NCBI GenBank assembly: GCA_001769195.1
Contig: MEOK01000005.1
Coordinates: 1-64,000, forward strand
DNA from: Bacteroidetes bacterium GWF2_40_14
GTDB taxonomy: Bacteria; Bacteroidota; Bacteroidia; Bacteroidales; UBA932
Direction: 5' to 3'
Length of the DNA: 64,000 nucleotides
Made by a program: the position numbers and the translations under genes. Below are positions 17,282 through 24,910 of the stretch, piece after piece. A model generated the notes under the pieces. That model was not told where the DNA came from, ran no database searches, and worked only from the letters and a program-made list of their open reading frames with translations. Within the stretch, counting starts at the first letter, position 1; each line of letters opens with the position of its first letter.

Positions 17282-19309
17282 ATGAATAATATTGAGCTCA
17301 TAAAAAGAAACCGCTTTCTCATAAGTATCTTTGTTGCGACACTCATAATTGCAGCAATTATTCCCATCGAAGGTAAATTCAAGTACCAATATGCCAAAGG
17401 GAGACCATGGTTATATGAGACTTTGATTGCTCCGCTTGATATACCTATACTTAAAAGTGAAACGGAACTGAGAACTGAGCGCAACTCTAAAGCAGCTCAG
17501 ATTATCCCTTATTACACATTTGTAACAAAAATAAAGACAGAGCAACTCGTTGCCTTGGCAGAGATGATGGACAACGGGGTAGATTCATTGTTGGCAACCA
17601 ATTTAAACAACTCCTTCCAAAAGATATTCGAAAGGGGGTTGGTTAATGAATTTCCAGACACATCTCTTCTGGACAAGGTTATAATTATTCAGAGAGGCAA
17701 AGAGAATTATGAAACTCCTGCACTAGAGGTTTTTACAAAAGAAAGTGCTGTAAACTATATCAAAAGGAGAATCAGGGAAGAGTTTTCAAACATGGGGATC
17801 AATGAATTGATTAATGACTCAAAAGTATATCAGCTCCTGGTTCCTAACCTTATTCCTGACATTAACACTACCCAAATTGCTCATAAAAGTGCAATAAATT
17901 ATATCTCTCCTACAAAGGGGATACTGTATACCGGACAGTTGATAGTTGCAAAGGGAGAAACAGTCACAGCTGAGATTGAACAACTACTGGATTCATACAA
18001 AGCAGAATATGAGCTAAGTATGGGTTTTTCCGGAAGTGTATATCTACTGAAGCTTGGTCACTTTCTTTTCATTTCAGGAATCCTGGTTTTATTTATAATC
18101 TTATTGTTTTTCCTTAAAAGAGAGTTGCTTTTGGATCAGAATAAATTGAATTTCTTGCTGTTACAGTTATTTTTAATTGTCATTATAACCGTACTCGTAA
18201 AAAATTTAAATCCTTCATATCTTTATGTAGTACCATATTCAGTTTTTGCACTTTTTATAACTTCCTTCTTCACCTCAAAGATAGTCTTGCCAATTTATCT
18301 ACTGTTCTTGTTACCTATTGTGATTATTGCACAGAGTGGATATGAATTGTTCTTTTTGAATGCTTTGGCAGGAGGTGTTGCTATTTATACATTCACCAAT
18401 TGGAACCGAGGTTGGCAGCAATTTGTAAATTCAGTAGTTATATTTGTCTGTCTAATAATATCATATACTACATTCAAACTTATTGAGGATGGCTCTTTTA
18501 CAGGAATAAGTTCATCATATGTCCTCTATTTTCTGTGGAATTCAATACTTATAATTGCTGCATATCCGACTCTGTTTTTGTTTGAAAAGGTATTCGGACT
18601 GGTATCAAACCTGCGTCTGAGAGATTTGTCAGACACGACATCGCCTCTTTTGCAGGCTTTGTCAGAAAAAGCCCCCGGCACCTTCCAACACTCACTTCAG
18701 GTTGCAACTCTTGCCGAGAGTGCTGCAAGGGGTATAGGTGCTTATGCATTGCTGACAAGGGTAGGGGCTCTTTATCATGACGTGGGTAAAATGAACAATC
18801 CTCAGTTCTTTATAGAGAACCAACGCCGGGGTGAAACTAATGTACACTCCACTTTTACCCCTGAGGAGAGTGCCAGACTTATCATTCAGCATGTAGACGA
18901 AGGGGTGGAACTTGCAAAAAAGGCCAGACTGCCGCAAATAGTTATCGATTTTATTCTCACGCACCACGGAAGATCGCGGACAATTTACTTTTATAATCAG
19001 TTTGTAAATAGTGGGGGAGACCCTGCCCGAATTGAAGATTTTTCATATAAAGGAGTTCTTCCAATATATAAGGAACAGGCAATTGTAATGATGGCCGATG
19101 CTGTTGAGGCTGCATCGCGCTCTCTTACAGATTATTCAGAAGAGAACATCTCTGCACTGGTAGAAAAGATGGTAGATATCAGAATATCGGAAAATCAGCT
19201 TGCAGATGCAGAAATCTCAATTAGAGATATAAGAAAGGTGAAGGAGATATTCAAACAGAAACTCTTAGAGGTGAACCATTCAAGAATCTCTTATCCTGTT
19301 CTAAAATAA
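17282..19309 (+). CDS. PgpH-like 7TM-HD phosphodiesterase (predicted c-di-AMP hydrolase)
   Basis: The 675-aa protein has one N-terminal membrane segment (residues 11-28), an extracytoplasmic 7TMR-HDED-type domain to about 250, seven hydrophobic segments at about 257-440, and a cytosolic HDIG domain. That domain shows GTFQHSLQVATLAE, the metal-binding LYHDVGKM, an Arg-Gly-Glu-x-Asn-Val-His stretch with another ligand His, and LTHHGRS. PgpH proteins cleave cyclic di-AMP to pApA. The order matches full-length family members. Confidence 0.9.
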   Translation: MNNIELIKRNRFLISIFVATLIIAAIIPIEGKFKYQYAKGRPWLYETLIAPLDIPILKSETELRTERNSKAAQIIPYYTFVTKIKTEQLVALAEMMDNGVDSLLATNLNNSFQKIFERGLVNEFPDTSLLDKVIIIQRGKENYETPALEVFTKESAVNYIKRRIREEFSNMGINELINDSKVYQLLVPNLIPDINTTQIAHKSAINYISPTKGILYTGQLIVAKGETVTAEIEQLLDSYKAEYELSMGFSGSVYLLKLGHFLFISGILVLFIILLFFLKRELLLDQNKLNFLLLQLFLIVIITVLVKNLNPSYLYVVPYSVFALFITSFFTSKIVLPIYLLFLLPIVIIAQSGYELFFLNALAGGVAIYTFTNWNRGWQQFVNSVVIFVCLIISYTTFKLIEDGSFTGISSSYVLYFLWNSILIIAAYPTLFLFEKVFGLVSNLRLRDLSDTTSPLLQALSEKAPGTFQHSLQVATLAESAARGIGAYALLTRVGALYHDVGKMNNPQFFIENQRRGETNVHSTFTPEESARLIIQHVDEGVELAKKARLPQIVIDFILTHHGRSRTIYFYNQFVNSGGDPARIEDFSYKGVLPIYKEQAIVMMADAVEAASRSLTDYSEENISALVEKMVDIRISENQLADAEISIRDIRKVKEIFKQKLLEVNHSRISYPVLK

Positions 19310-19346
19310 ATACAGAGTAAAGAAATTAACAAATTAAGTTATACAA

Positions 19347-20036
19347 ATGAAGAAATTATTAATCGCATTTTTAATTATTATCTCAACATCCTGCAAAAAG
19401 GATGAAATCGATCTCACTTATCCGGGCACTGCTCGCTTAGCTGTAGTTGTTTCTGGCATAACATGGGCTCCGGTAAATGCCGGCTATACAACTGAACGTC
19501 CGAATGGATTATTGTACCAGTGGGGAAGAATGTACGGTCAGGAGTATATCAGCACAGACACAATTCCTGGACCGGTTGCTTTGAGTGTTGGTAACAATTC
19601 ATCTAATTCATCTAATTTTTTCACTGTACAAGCCACACCATTTAACTGGTGTACAACATCTTTTACATTATGGGACATGACCTCATACAACCCATGTCCT
19701 GAAGGCTGGCGAGTTCCAACCACTACCGAACTGGCTGTATTGAATGCTGCCGGCAGCACATGGTTATATTCACCAACTGATAATCCTGATGGTCTTCCCG
19801 GCAGATGGTTCGGTGGTAACCACGGAACCGACCATGTAGGGAGTGTTTTCCTGCCTGCAACAGGTTTTCGCAACGTAAGTAAAGGTGCAGCAACCATACG
19901 TGGCACAATGGGTGACTATTGGTCAAGTGAAGCCTCTGGAATTTACTCATCATCTCTCTTCTTCACCAGCAGTGGGGCAAACATGGCATCCGACTATCGC
20001 GCGGGTGGGTTGCCGGTGAGGTGTGTGAGGAAATAG
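19347..20036 (+). CDS. FISUMP-domain lipoprotein
   Basis: The 229-aa product has a lipoprotein signal (IISTSCKK, lipidated Cys at residue 16). The rest is a Fibrobacter succinogenes major paralogous (FISUMP) domain, with NPCPEGWRVPTTTEL and a C-terminal YWSSEASG...GLPVRCVRK. These are surface or periplasmic lipoproteins of unknown function common in Bacteroidota. It is the last host gene before the prophage. Confidence 0.85.
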   Translation: MKKLLIAFLIIISTSCKKDEIDLTYPGTARLAVVVSGITWAPVNAGYTTERPNGLLYQWGRMYGQEYISTDTIPGPVALSVGNNSSNSSNFFTVQATPFNWCTTSFTLWDMTSYNPCPEGWRVPTTTELAVLNAAGSTWLYSPTDNPDGLPGRWFGGNHGTDHVGSVFLPATGFRNVSKGAATIRGTMGDYWSSEASGIYSSSLFFTSSGANMASDYRAGGLPVRCVRK

Positions 20037-20077
20037 ACACTTGTATAAACATCAAATTGACAGAGTTTTACTAACTT

Positions 20078-20195
20078 CCTTGAAGTTTTTTGCAAGTATC
20101 AGATAGGTAGACCTATGCAAAAATTTTTCATAAAAATTTTTCGGGGTAAATTTTATAAGTGGCTGTATGATAATCGTGTATGAAAAACTTCAAGG
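20078..20195. repeat. Structured intergenic region with 13-bp inverted repeat
   Basis: CCTTGAAGTTTTT (20078-20090) is the exact reverse complement of AAAAACTTCAAGG (20183-20195). Inside are a small palindrome ATAGGT-AG-ACCTAT (20103-20116) and two direct copies of AAAAATTTTTC (around 20120-20145). It has no ORF. It could be a small RNA, a MITE-like remnant or a processing structure; I cannot decide between these. Confidence 0.5.
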
Positions 20196-20215
20196 GAATT
20201 ATTTTTTTGAGATGC

Positions 20216-20253
20216 AAAAACGCCCGATATCAGTTGTAATACCGGGCGTTTTT
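20216..20253. terminator. Bidirectional terminator beside attL
   Basis: AAAAACGCCCG (20216-20226) pairs with CGGGCGTTTTT (20243-20253), extended by TAT/ATA after one mismatch. On minus it directly follows the tRNA/tmRNA 3'-end fragment, so it is probably the original terminator of that RNA gene. Confidence 0.85.
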
Positions 20254-20254
20254 G

Positions 20255-20272
20255 TGGAGATGGGCGGACTCG
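20255..20272 (-). other. Putative attL: 3' end of a tRNA or tmRNA
   Basis: On minus this reads CGAGTCCGCCCATCTCCA then CA, i.e. the end of a T loop, the 3' T stem CCGCC, an acceptor strand CATCTCC and discriminator A, followed by a terminator. Upstream on minus the sequence is not tRNA-like, so the gene is cut here. With an integrase gene 128 bp away this is what integration into a tRNA/tmRNA 3' end leaves. The acceptor would suit a GGGGATG- or GGAGATG-starting RNA, tmRNA (ssrA) being one option. Confidence 0.65.
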
Positions 20273-20373
20273 CAGAACGAAATCAGATAAATCCTTTGAC
20301 TTATGTTTGAGTCAATTAGAATCAAAATTGGATAAAACATATAACGTAATGTTTGATTTGGTTTATTGATTTT

Positions 20374-20420
20374 GGTACTGCAAATGGTACACAGCCCTTT
20401 TATTGTGTTCTTGCAGTACC
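20374..20420 (-). repeat. Inverted repeat spanning the integrase stop codon
   Basis: GGTACTGCAA (20374-20383) and TTGCAGTACC (20411-20420) are perfect complements flanking the int stop, with a further GGTAC copy inside. No long T-run follows on minus. It may be a terminator or an arm-type integrase site. The rest of the 20273-20399 gap shows nothing recognisable. Confidence 0.45.
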
Positions 20421-21740
20421 ATTTTTGTTGTTAAAAAACTTGCTTTTCCTTGCCCTCTCTGCGTTTTGCTTCTGTGTAGACCTGATATATTTGATTGTTG
20501 TGGTTAGTTTGGAATGTCCAAGCATTTCAGATATAATGTCAATTTGCAGGTCGTTTAGTGAGGCATTTGTTGCAAAGGATCTTCTAGCGGTATGTGTTGA
20601 TACAAGTTTCCATTTTGGTTGTATAATTTCGATCTGCTCTCCGGCAATATGCTTGTTCACTGCAATTGGTTTTGTCAATCCGGCCAAAAGTGCAATTTCC
20701 TTAATATGTCCGTTGAGTTTTTGTTCTGATATCGTATTGCTGAGATCAAATCCACTTTCAAGAATTTCTTTGACAACCCAGTGAATCGGAATTGTAACCC
20801 ATTTTTCTGACTTCTGGGTTTTTTTGTACACATAGTCGCTGTCAAAATTGTACTCATTGAGTCGTTTGAAGTCAGAAACCCTGAGAGCAGTGTAGCATCC
20901 GATTATGAACAGGTTCTTGCTGTGGGTTAATGCTATTGATTTTTGAAGTGCCTGATTGTTGTCAAGTGTTGGCCAGTGTTCCTTAATCAACTCAGTAGTG
21001 ATATTCATGTTGTGAATTTTGAGCAATTCCTCTTCGTCAAGGTATACAAAATCTGTATCTTTTCGTGGGCCGATGAATTCAGTCACCCCGGGCAATTCAA
21101 GATTGTGTATTTTGTCAACTGTCTTTGCCTGTTTGTAAAGGAATTTTAGGCTGTTTACAATGTTCCCGAAATAATTTGTTGAGAACAGGTTGGTTTTAGA
21201 AATCGGTATTGACGGATCTTTTGGAATAGAGAAAAACCACTTCCGGAAATTAGAATAGAAATCAATGTCGATATCTATGAAATTGATCGTTGTCTTTTTG
21301 AACTGTTCGTATTCTTTAAGCTTGTTGAGAGTATTTGTATACTTCTGCGTTGACGGTCTCTTTTTAACACCGGTGTTTCGTGCCAGGTATATTTCTATGT
21401 ACTTGCAAACAGATATTGTAGTCTGTTCGTCTGCTTTTTCTCTTTTGTATAGAAATTGGTCAAGTTTCTCAAAAAAATCTTTCTCTGATGGTGTTTCTTT
21501 AAAGTCTTTGAAGAATTCTACAGCCTTGTCTGCAGCAGAGATCCATTTGCTGATCTGTTTGTTTATGTATTCTCCTTCCGGATTCTGTGCTGTTACGCGT
21601 ACCCTTTTCTTTGCCAAACTCCAGAGCCTTGGCTCAACAGATTCAGAGATGCTTTTTTTGTATTTCTTTCCGCGAAAATTGACCAGTATTGCTATTGGTG
21701 ACTTTGATCTACTTTTATTTGTAAGAATGAAAGTTGCCAT
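20400..21740 (-). CDS. Tyrosine-type site-specific integrase
   Basis: The 446-aa protein has an arm-binding-like N-terminus (1-100), a SAM-like core-binding domain (about 110-205) and a catalytic domain with TALRVSD (Arg287), THTARRSFAT (His383, Arg386), GHS (His409) and the Tyr418 nucleophile in TTTIKYI. It should integrate and excise this element at the adjacent tRNA/tmRNA end. Its ATG overlaps the stop of the lipoprotein gene (TAATG), so it is the last gene of the lysogeny operon. Confidence 0.95.
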   Translation of the reverse strand: MATFILTNKSRSKSPIAILVNFRGKKYKKSISESVEPRLWSLAKKRVRVTAQNPEGEYINKQISKWISAADKAVEFFKDFKETPSEKDFFEKLDQFLYKREKADEQTTISVCKYIEIYLARNTGVKKRPSTQKYTNTLNKLKEYEQFKKTTINFIDIDIDFYSNFRKWFFSIPKDPSIPISKTNLFSTNYFGNIVNSLKFLYKQAKTVDKIHNLELPGVTEFIGPRKDTDFVYLDEEELLKIHNMNITTELIKEHWPTLDNNQALQKSIALTHSKNLFIIGCYTALRVSDFKRLNEYNFDSDYVYKKTQKSEKWVTIPIHWVVKEILESGFDLSNTISEQKLNGHIKEIALLAGLTKPIAVNKHIAGEQIEIIQPKWKLVSTHTARRSFATNASLNDLQIDIISEMLGHSKLTTTIKYIRSTQKQNAERARKSKFFNNKNGTARTQ

Positions 21741-22114
21741 TATTGAAGATTATACTCATAAGTTATCCCTCTTGAATCTGTCATTCTAAAGGTACTTTCT
21801 GATATAAATGTAAATGGTAATAATAGTTGTCCACTGCTGTTGTGCATTGTCATTGATGGATAGGCGAGTGTGTAAGTGTATGTTTCTGGGCTTCCCATTA
21901 TTCTCCCGCTTGGTGATCCCTCTCTCCCTGTGTATTCAACCTGTGTTTTTGAAGTGAATCTATAAACATCGTAGATATCACTATTACTAATTACACTTTT
22001 ATACGCAAATGCAGCATAGGTTTTCCCAGTTGGGCTGAATTCTTTTGGTTGTTCCTGTTTTGAGCATGCAGAAAACAATAAAAGGATGGTTGATAAAATT
22101 AGTAGATGTTTCAT
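21740..22114 (-). CDS. Prophage lipoprotein of unknown function
   Basis: The 124-aa product has a clear lipoprotein signal (LLLFSACSK, Cys at residue 17) followed by a small beta-rich domain I do not recognise. It lies between a small HTH-like gene and the integrase inside the operon expressed in the lysogen, with a 1-base stop/start overlap to int. That position suggests a lysogenic-conversion or superinfection-exclusion factor at the cell surface; this is inference. Confidence 0.75.
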   Translation of the reverse strand: MKHLLILSTILLLFSACSKQEQPKEFSPTGKTYAAFAYKSVISNSDIYDVYRFTSKTQVEYTGREGSPSGRIMGSPETYTYTLAYPSMTMHNSSGQLLLPFTFISESTFRMTDSRGITYEYNLQ

Positions 22115-22122
22115 AGTGTGAT

Positions 22123-22386
22123 TTATTTAAACATTTTCCCGAAACCGGTTAACAACCATTCGGCGTTAATCTTGTAATCTCGCACAAGATAGGTAAGATA
22201 TTCTACTTTTATAACTCTCTTGGATGGTTCGTCACGTACACTAATCAGGTTCCAGCGGTTAATCTGCCATTCACGTGTCAATGTTTGCAGCCCCCGGATC
22301 TCTTTCTGGTCCTTCAGAGTTTGTACGGCCAGAAAGAAGCGGTTGTTAATTTCAACAGCGGTTTGCGATATGTTAATCGGTGGCAT
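22123..22386 (-). CDS. Small HTH-like DNA-binding protein
   Basis: The 87-aa protein ends in a pattern typical of phage Cro/CI-type folds: INRWNLISVRDEP, then VEYLTYLVRDYKINAEWLLTGFGKMF. The usual recognition helix is not obvious, so it is a divergent member. It lies in the repressor-integrase operon, 1 base after a 58-aa gene. It may be a second lysogeny regulator or directionality factor. Confidence 0.6.
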   Translation of the reverse strand: MPPINISQTAVEINNRFFLAVQTLKDQKEIRGLQTLTREWQINRWNLISVRDEPSKRVIKVEYLTYLVRDYKINAEWLLTGFGKMFK

Positions 22387-22387
22387 C

Positions 22388-22564
22388 TTAGTTGAAAATA
22401 AGATCGTTTAGCTCGTTTATGTATTCCTGAATATCTGTAACACCAGTTTGGTTTACAAATGCCATATCAAGCTCTTTTCTGGCACTATCAAGGCACTCCT
22501 GGGCTTTGTCTTTATCATGGCTCTTATATAGAGACAGAATTATTTTGTGTTGATCGATAGTCAT
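22388..22564 (-). CDS. Small hypothetical protein, 58 aa
   Basis: An intact minus-strand frame starts at ATG 22564 and ends 1 base before the HTH-like gene and 2 bases after the membrane-protein gene, fitting the tight spacing of this operon. It is acidic and helical (MTIDQHKIILSLYKSHDKDK at the start, ELNDLIFN at the end). I do not recognise a family. Confidence 0.7.
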   Translation of the reverse strand: MTIDQHKIILSLYKSHDKDKAQECLDSARKELDMAFVNQTGVTDIQEYINELNDLIFN

Positions 22565-22566
22565 TA

Positions 22567-23106
22567 TTATTGTAGTTTAGAAAGTCGTTTTATCCAGTCT
22601 TGACACTCTTTCTCGTTTTTGTATCTGGTTATCAATTTTGAAAGGAATCCTTTTAGAACTTCATGTTGATTAGTTTTACTATATAAAATTATTGCCCTGT
22701 TAATATCGTGAGCGTAATTATTATAATTAAGTTTTGTTGCCTTGTTTTCGCAGAAATCAATATTTTCTAAATAGATTTTAAGAGCATTGAGATTTTCTCC
22801 GTTTTTTTCTAGGATTGTAGCATTTTCTCTTTTCGAACACACAAAGCTGAATTTCATTTCCCAAATCTTGTTTTCTTTTTCGAGCTTCTCAATATCATGT
22901 TCTAGTTTTTCAATGTCAGAGTCAAAGGCCTCCCCTTGGTAGTAAATTCCTTTTTCATCTTTCAGCATATCTATGGTATTTTGAGACAGTGTTCCGCTTG
23001 ACTTCCGCTGTTTTCCCTCATTCGCTTGTTTCCTGGTCTTTGCACTAACGATAAGTGTTGCAATTATCAGTATAACTGAGATTAATAAAAAACCGTATCC
23101 TATCAT
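22567..23106 (-). CDS. Membrane-anchored coiled-coil protein beside repressor
   Basis: The 179-aa protein has one N-terminal membrane helix (residues 3-21), a Lys/Gln-rich linker, a coiled coil at about 62-85 and a helical C-terminus resembling tetratricopeptide helices. Its ATG overlaps the repressor stop by one base (TAATG), so the two are translationally coupled. Function is unknown; a membrane protein coexpressed with a repressor could act in superinfection exclusion. Confidence 0.7.
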   Translation of the reverse strand: MIGYGFLLISVILIIATLIVSAKTRKQANEGKQRKSSGTLSQNTIDMLKDEKGIYYQGEAFDSDIEKLEHDIEKLEKENKIWEMKFSFVCSKRENATILEKNGENLNALKIYLENIDFCENKATKLNYNNYAHDINRAIILYSKTNQHEVLKGFLSKLITRYKNEKECQDWIKRLSKLQ

Positions 23107-23414
23107 TAATTTTTATTTTTTGTTAAATCATGAATAGTTGTTGTTTGATTTTCAATTGTACGTTGTTGGCTTTCAATGATTGATAGTAGCCTCTCTACTA
23201 TATCCTTATTTTGGGTGTGTTCTTTGACTACATTTATGGTTGATATACCCAAATAATTGGCCAAAATTTTCAAACTATTCCCTTTGGGCTTGGTTTTTCC
23301 AGCCTTATAATTAGCAATTGTTTGGTCACTAATGCCTGTATCTTGCATTATTTTATAATTTGATAAATCACTATTCATCAAATACTTAAGAACCCTATCA
23401 GCTAAGTCAGACAT
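23106..23414 (-). CDS. Phage repressor, HTH_3/XRE type
   Basis: I take the ATG at 23414 (MSDLADRVLKYLM) instead of 23450, since the upstream extension runs over operator DNA. The 102-aa protein carries an XRE helix-turn-helix at about residues 18-57 (NYKIMQDTGISDQTIANYKA) and a helical tail, likely for dimerisation. There is no S24 autoprotease domain, so RecA-driven self-cleavage is unlikely. It diverges from a Cro-like gene across a palindromic operator region, the classical lysis-lysogeny layout. Confidence 0.85.
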   Translation of the reverse strand: MSDLADRVLKYLMNSDLSNYKIMQDTGISDQTIANYKAGKTKPKGNSLKILANYLGISTINVVKEHTQNKDIVERLLSIIESQQRTIENQTTTIHDLTKNKN

Positions 23415-23431
23415 TAATTTATAAAAATAAT

Positions 23432-23474
23432 TACACAAATGTTTGGTCAATACACAAATATTTGTGTATATTTA
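23432..23474. promoter_or_regulatory. Genetic switch: two operators and early rightward promoter
   Basis: A perfect 20-bp palindrome at 23450-23469 contains ACACAAAT/ATTTGTGT. A second, imperfect site with the same ACACAAAT half lies at 23432-23449, 19 bp away centre to centre. Between and over them is a plus promoter: TTTG at 23442-23445, 21 bp, TATATTTA at 23467-23474 (7/8 to TAnnTTTG). Repressor binding would cover both boxes. Confidence 0.65.
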
Positions 23475-23517
23475 CATGTCAATTTAAACCACATTCAATG
23501 TAAAAATAAACAAAAGT

Positions 23518-23757
23518 ATGGAAGAGACAAATTCAAGCACAAAAAAAGATGTAAAAATAAACCTTGCGGGCTATTATGATAATCTGCCAGAAAAGACATC
23601 ACCGAAGACTGATTTTGTTAGAGAATTAGCCTGGGCATGCAATGTTGATGCCTACACTGTACGCAACTGGTTAAAGGGAAGAACTAAGCCTCTTAATCCA
23701 AAGCACGTTGAAATTATCAGCTCTATAACAGGTATTAACGCTGAAGACTTGTTTTAA
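23518..23757 (+). CDS. Cro-like HTH regulator
   Basis: The 79-aa protein carries an HTH in residues 34-78 (FVRELAWACNVDAYTVRNWL then VEIISSITGI). It is the first gene of the rightward early operon, opposite the repressor, as Cro is in lambdoid phages. One base separates it from the LuxR-type gene. Confidence 0.8.
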   Translation: MEETNSSTKKDVKINLAGYYDNLPEKTSPKTDFVRELAWACNVDAYTVRNWLKGRTKPLNPKHVEIISSITGINAEDLF

Positions 23758-23758
23758 T

Positions 23759-24307
23759 ATGGAACGGACTGAGTTTTATCAATTTGAGAATGAAGCTTGG
23801 TTTAGATCAGCAGATGGTACCTGTTCTAAACTTCAAGAAAACAACAGGGAAGAAGTCAAATATCTGCTGGATAAAATAGAAAACTTCTATCCGGAAGCTT
23901 TTGCTGCTCTATCTAATCATTATGCAGGATGCAAACATAACCTGTCCTACCATCAGTTTCTAATCGTTCAGCGCTTTATCAAATGCAACTTTGGTAATAT
24001 TGACAATATAAAAGATATAGACTGCAACGGAGAATTTCATTTTGAGCATGTCTCTTGTCCGCTTCGTGGAGAGGATTTGTTAGAAAATATTGTTTGTCAT
24101 CCGAAATTCTCAAGTAAGATTTCACCTGCAGAAATGAGGGTTCTAAAGCTTGTATATGAGGGAATACCAGTTAATCAAATAGCTGAAAGCCTTTACCTAT
24201 CTCCTTTTACAGTTACTAATCACATAAAAAACGCATACAGAAGAATCGGAATTCATAAAGAAGCTGATTTCATTAAGTATGCTAATAATCACAATCTATT
24301 CAAATGA
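23759..24307 (+). CDS. LuxR-type HTH transcription regulator
   Basis: The 182-aa product has an unrecognised N-terminal domain (1-120) with Cys/His residues and a C-terminal LuxR/GerE helix-turn-helix: SPAEMRVLKLVYEGIPVNQI, then LYLSPFTVTNHIKNAYRRIG. It lacks a receiver domain. As the only clear activator-type protein in the early operon it is a candidate for switching on the later promoters that share a palindromic -33 motif. It overlaps the next gene by 4 bases. Confidence 0.85.
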   Translation: MERTEFYQFENEAWFRSADGTCSKLQENNREEVKYLLDKIENFYPEAFAALSNHYAGCKHNLSYHQFLIVQRFIKCNFGNIDNIKDIDCNGEFHFEHVSCPLRGEDLLENIVCHPKFSSKISPAEMRVLKLVYEGIPVNQIAESLYLSPFTVTNHIKNAYRRIGIHKEADFIKYANNHNLFK

Positions 24308-24612
24308 GTACAGCAGAAGTCATATCTGAGATATTACAGATTTCATCTGAAAAAGAGCAGCTCAAAATGGAGAACGACCATTTAAAGGCCAATTCTGTAA
24401 ACGCTCAGAAATTCTACAATTCAGCACTAACCACGGAAGCAGTTGCATCACTGCATTCTGTTTCTACGGCACTGGTCAGAAGATATGTAAAACTCGGTTA
24501 CATAGAGCAGCACCCGAACAGTACAGATGCAAAAATATTGGTAAGGGCATCAACGGCTCTTTTGCTTGATTTTAAGAACCTAAGGTATAATTCTAAACAC
24601 AATATCAATTAA
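24304..24612 (+). CDS. Excisionase/MerR-like small DNA-binding protein
   Basis: The 102-aa protein has a coiled coil (14-32) and a region like a helix-turn-helix_17/excisionase fold (TTEAVASLHSVSTALVRRYV, then KLGYIEQHPNS). It could be the excision directionality factor for the integrase; no direct evidence beyond fold resemblance. Confidence 0.5.
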   Translation: MSTAEVISEILQISSEKEQLKMENDHLKANSVNAQKFYNSALTTEAVASLHSVSTALVRRYVKLGYIEQHPNSTDAKILVRASTALLLDFKNLRYNSKHNIN

Positions 24613-24614
24613 TA

Positions 24615-24890
24615 ATGGAAAAGTTAATCACTCCGGAAGTCAGGTCTGAAATACTGGAAAAATTATCAGAGATTCTGCCTGCAGATTATGAACTCAATGA
24701 AATGACTTACCGCTGTAACGAAAGGACCCAGATAGGTAATTTTCGTATCGGTGTAGCAGTAAATGGAAAAGTGATGTTTGCAAGCAAAGACAGCATCAAC
24801 AAAGTATGTGATGAAATAAAGAAACAATGGATTGAGCAAAATGATCCGGTTTCATCTGAGCATAAATGCTTTGAGTTAGTAGAAGCATAA
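24615..24890 (+). CDS. Hypothetical phage protein, 91 aa
   Basis: Unrecognised 91-aa acidic protein with a short central beta segment (IGNFRIGVAVNGKVMF). It lies 2 bases after the excisionase-like gene and 20 bases before the SMC-like ATPase gene in the early operon. Confidence 0.65.
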   Translation: MEKLITPEVRSEILEKLSEILPADYELNEMTYRCNERTQIGNFRIGVAVNGKVMFASKDSINKVCDEIKKQWIEQNDPVSSEHKCFELVEA

Positions 24891-24910
24891 ACAATAATAA
24901 TTATAAGCGT

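Noticed and set aside
17231-17389. 53-residue N-terminal extension of the esterase
   Set aside because: It would run through the divergent pgpH promoter and remove the signal peptide from the N-terminus; ATG 17230 gives a normal exported protein.
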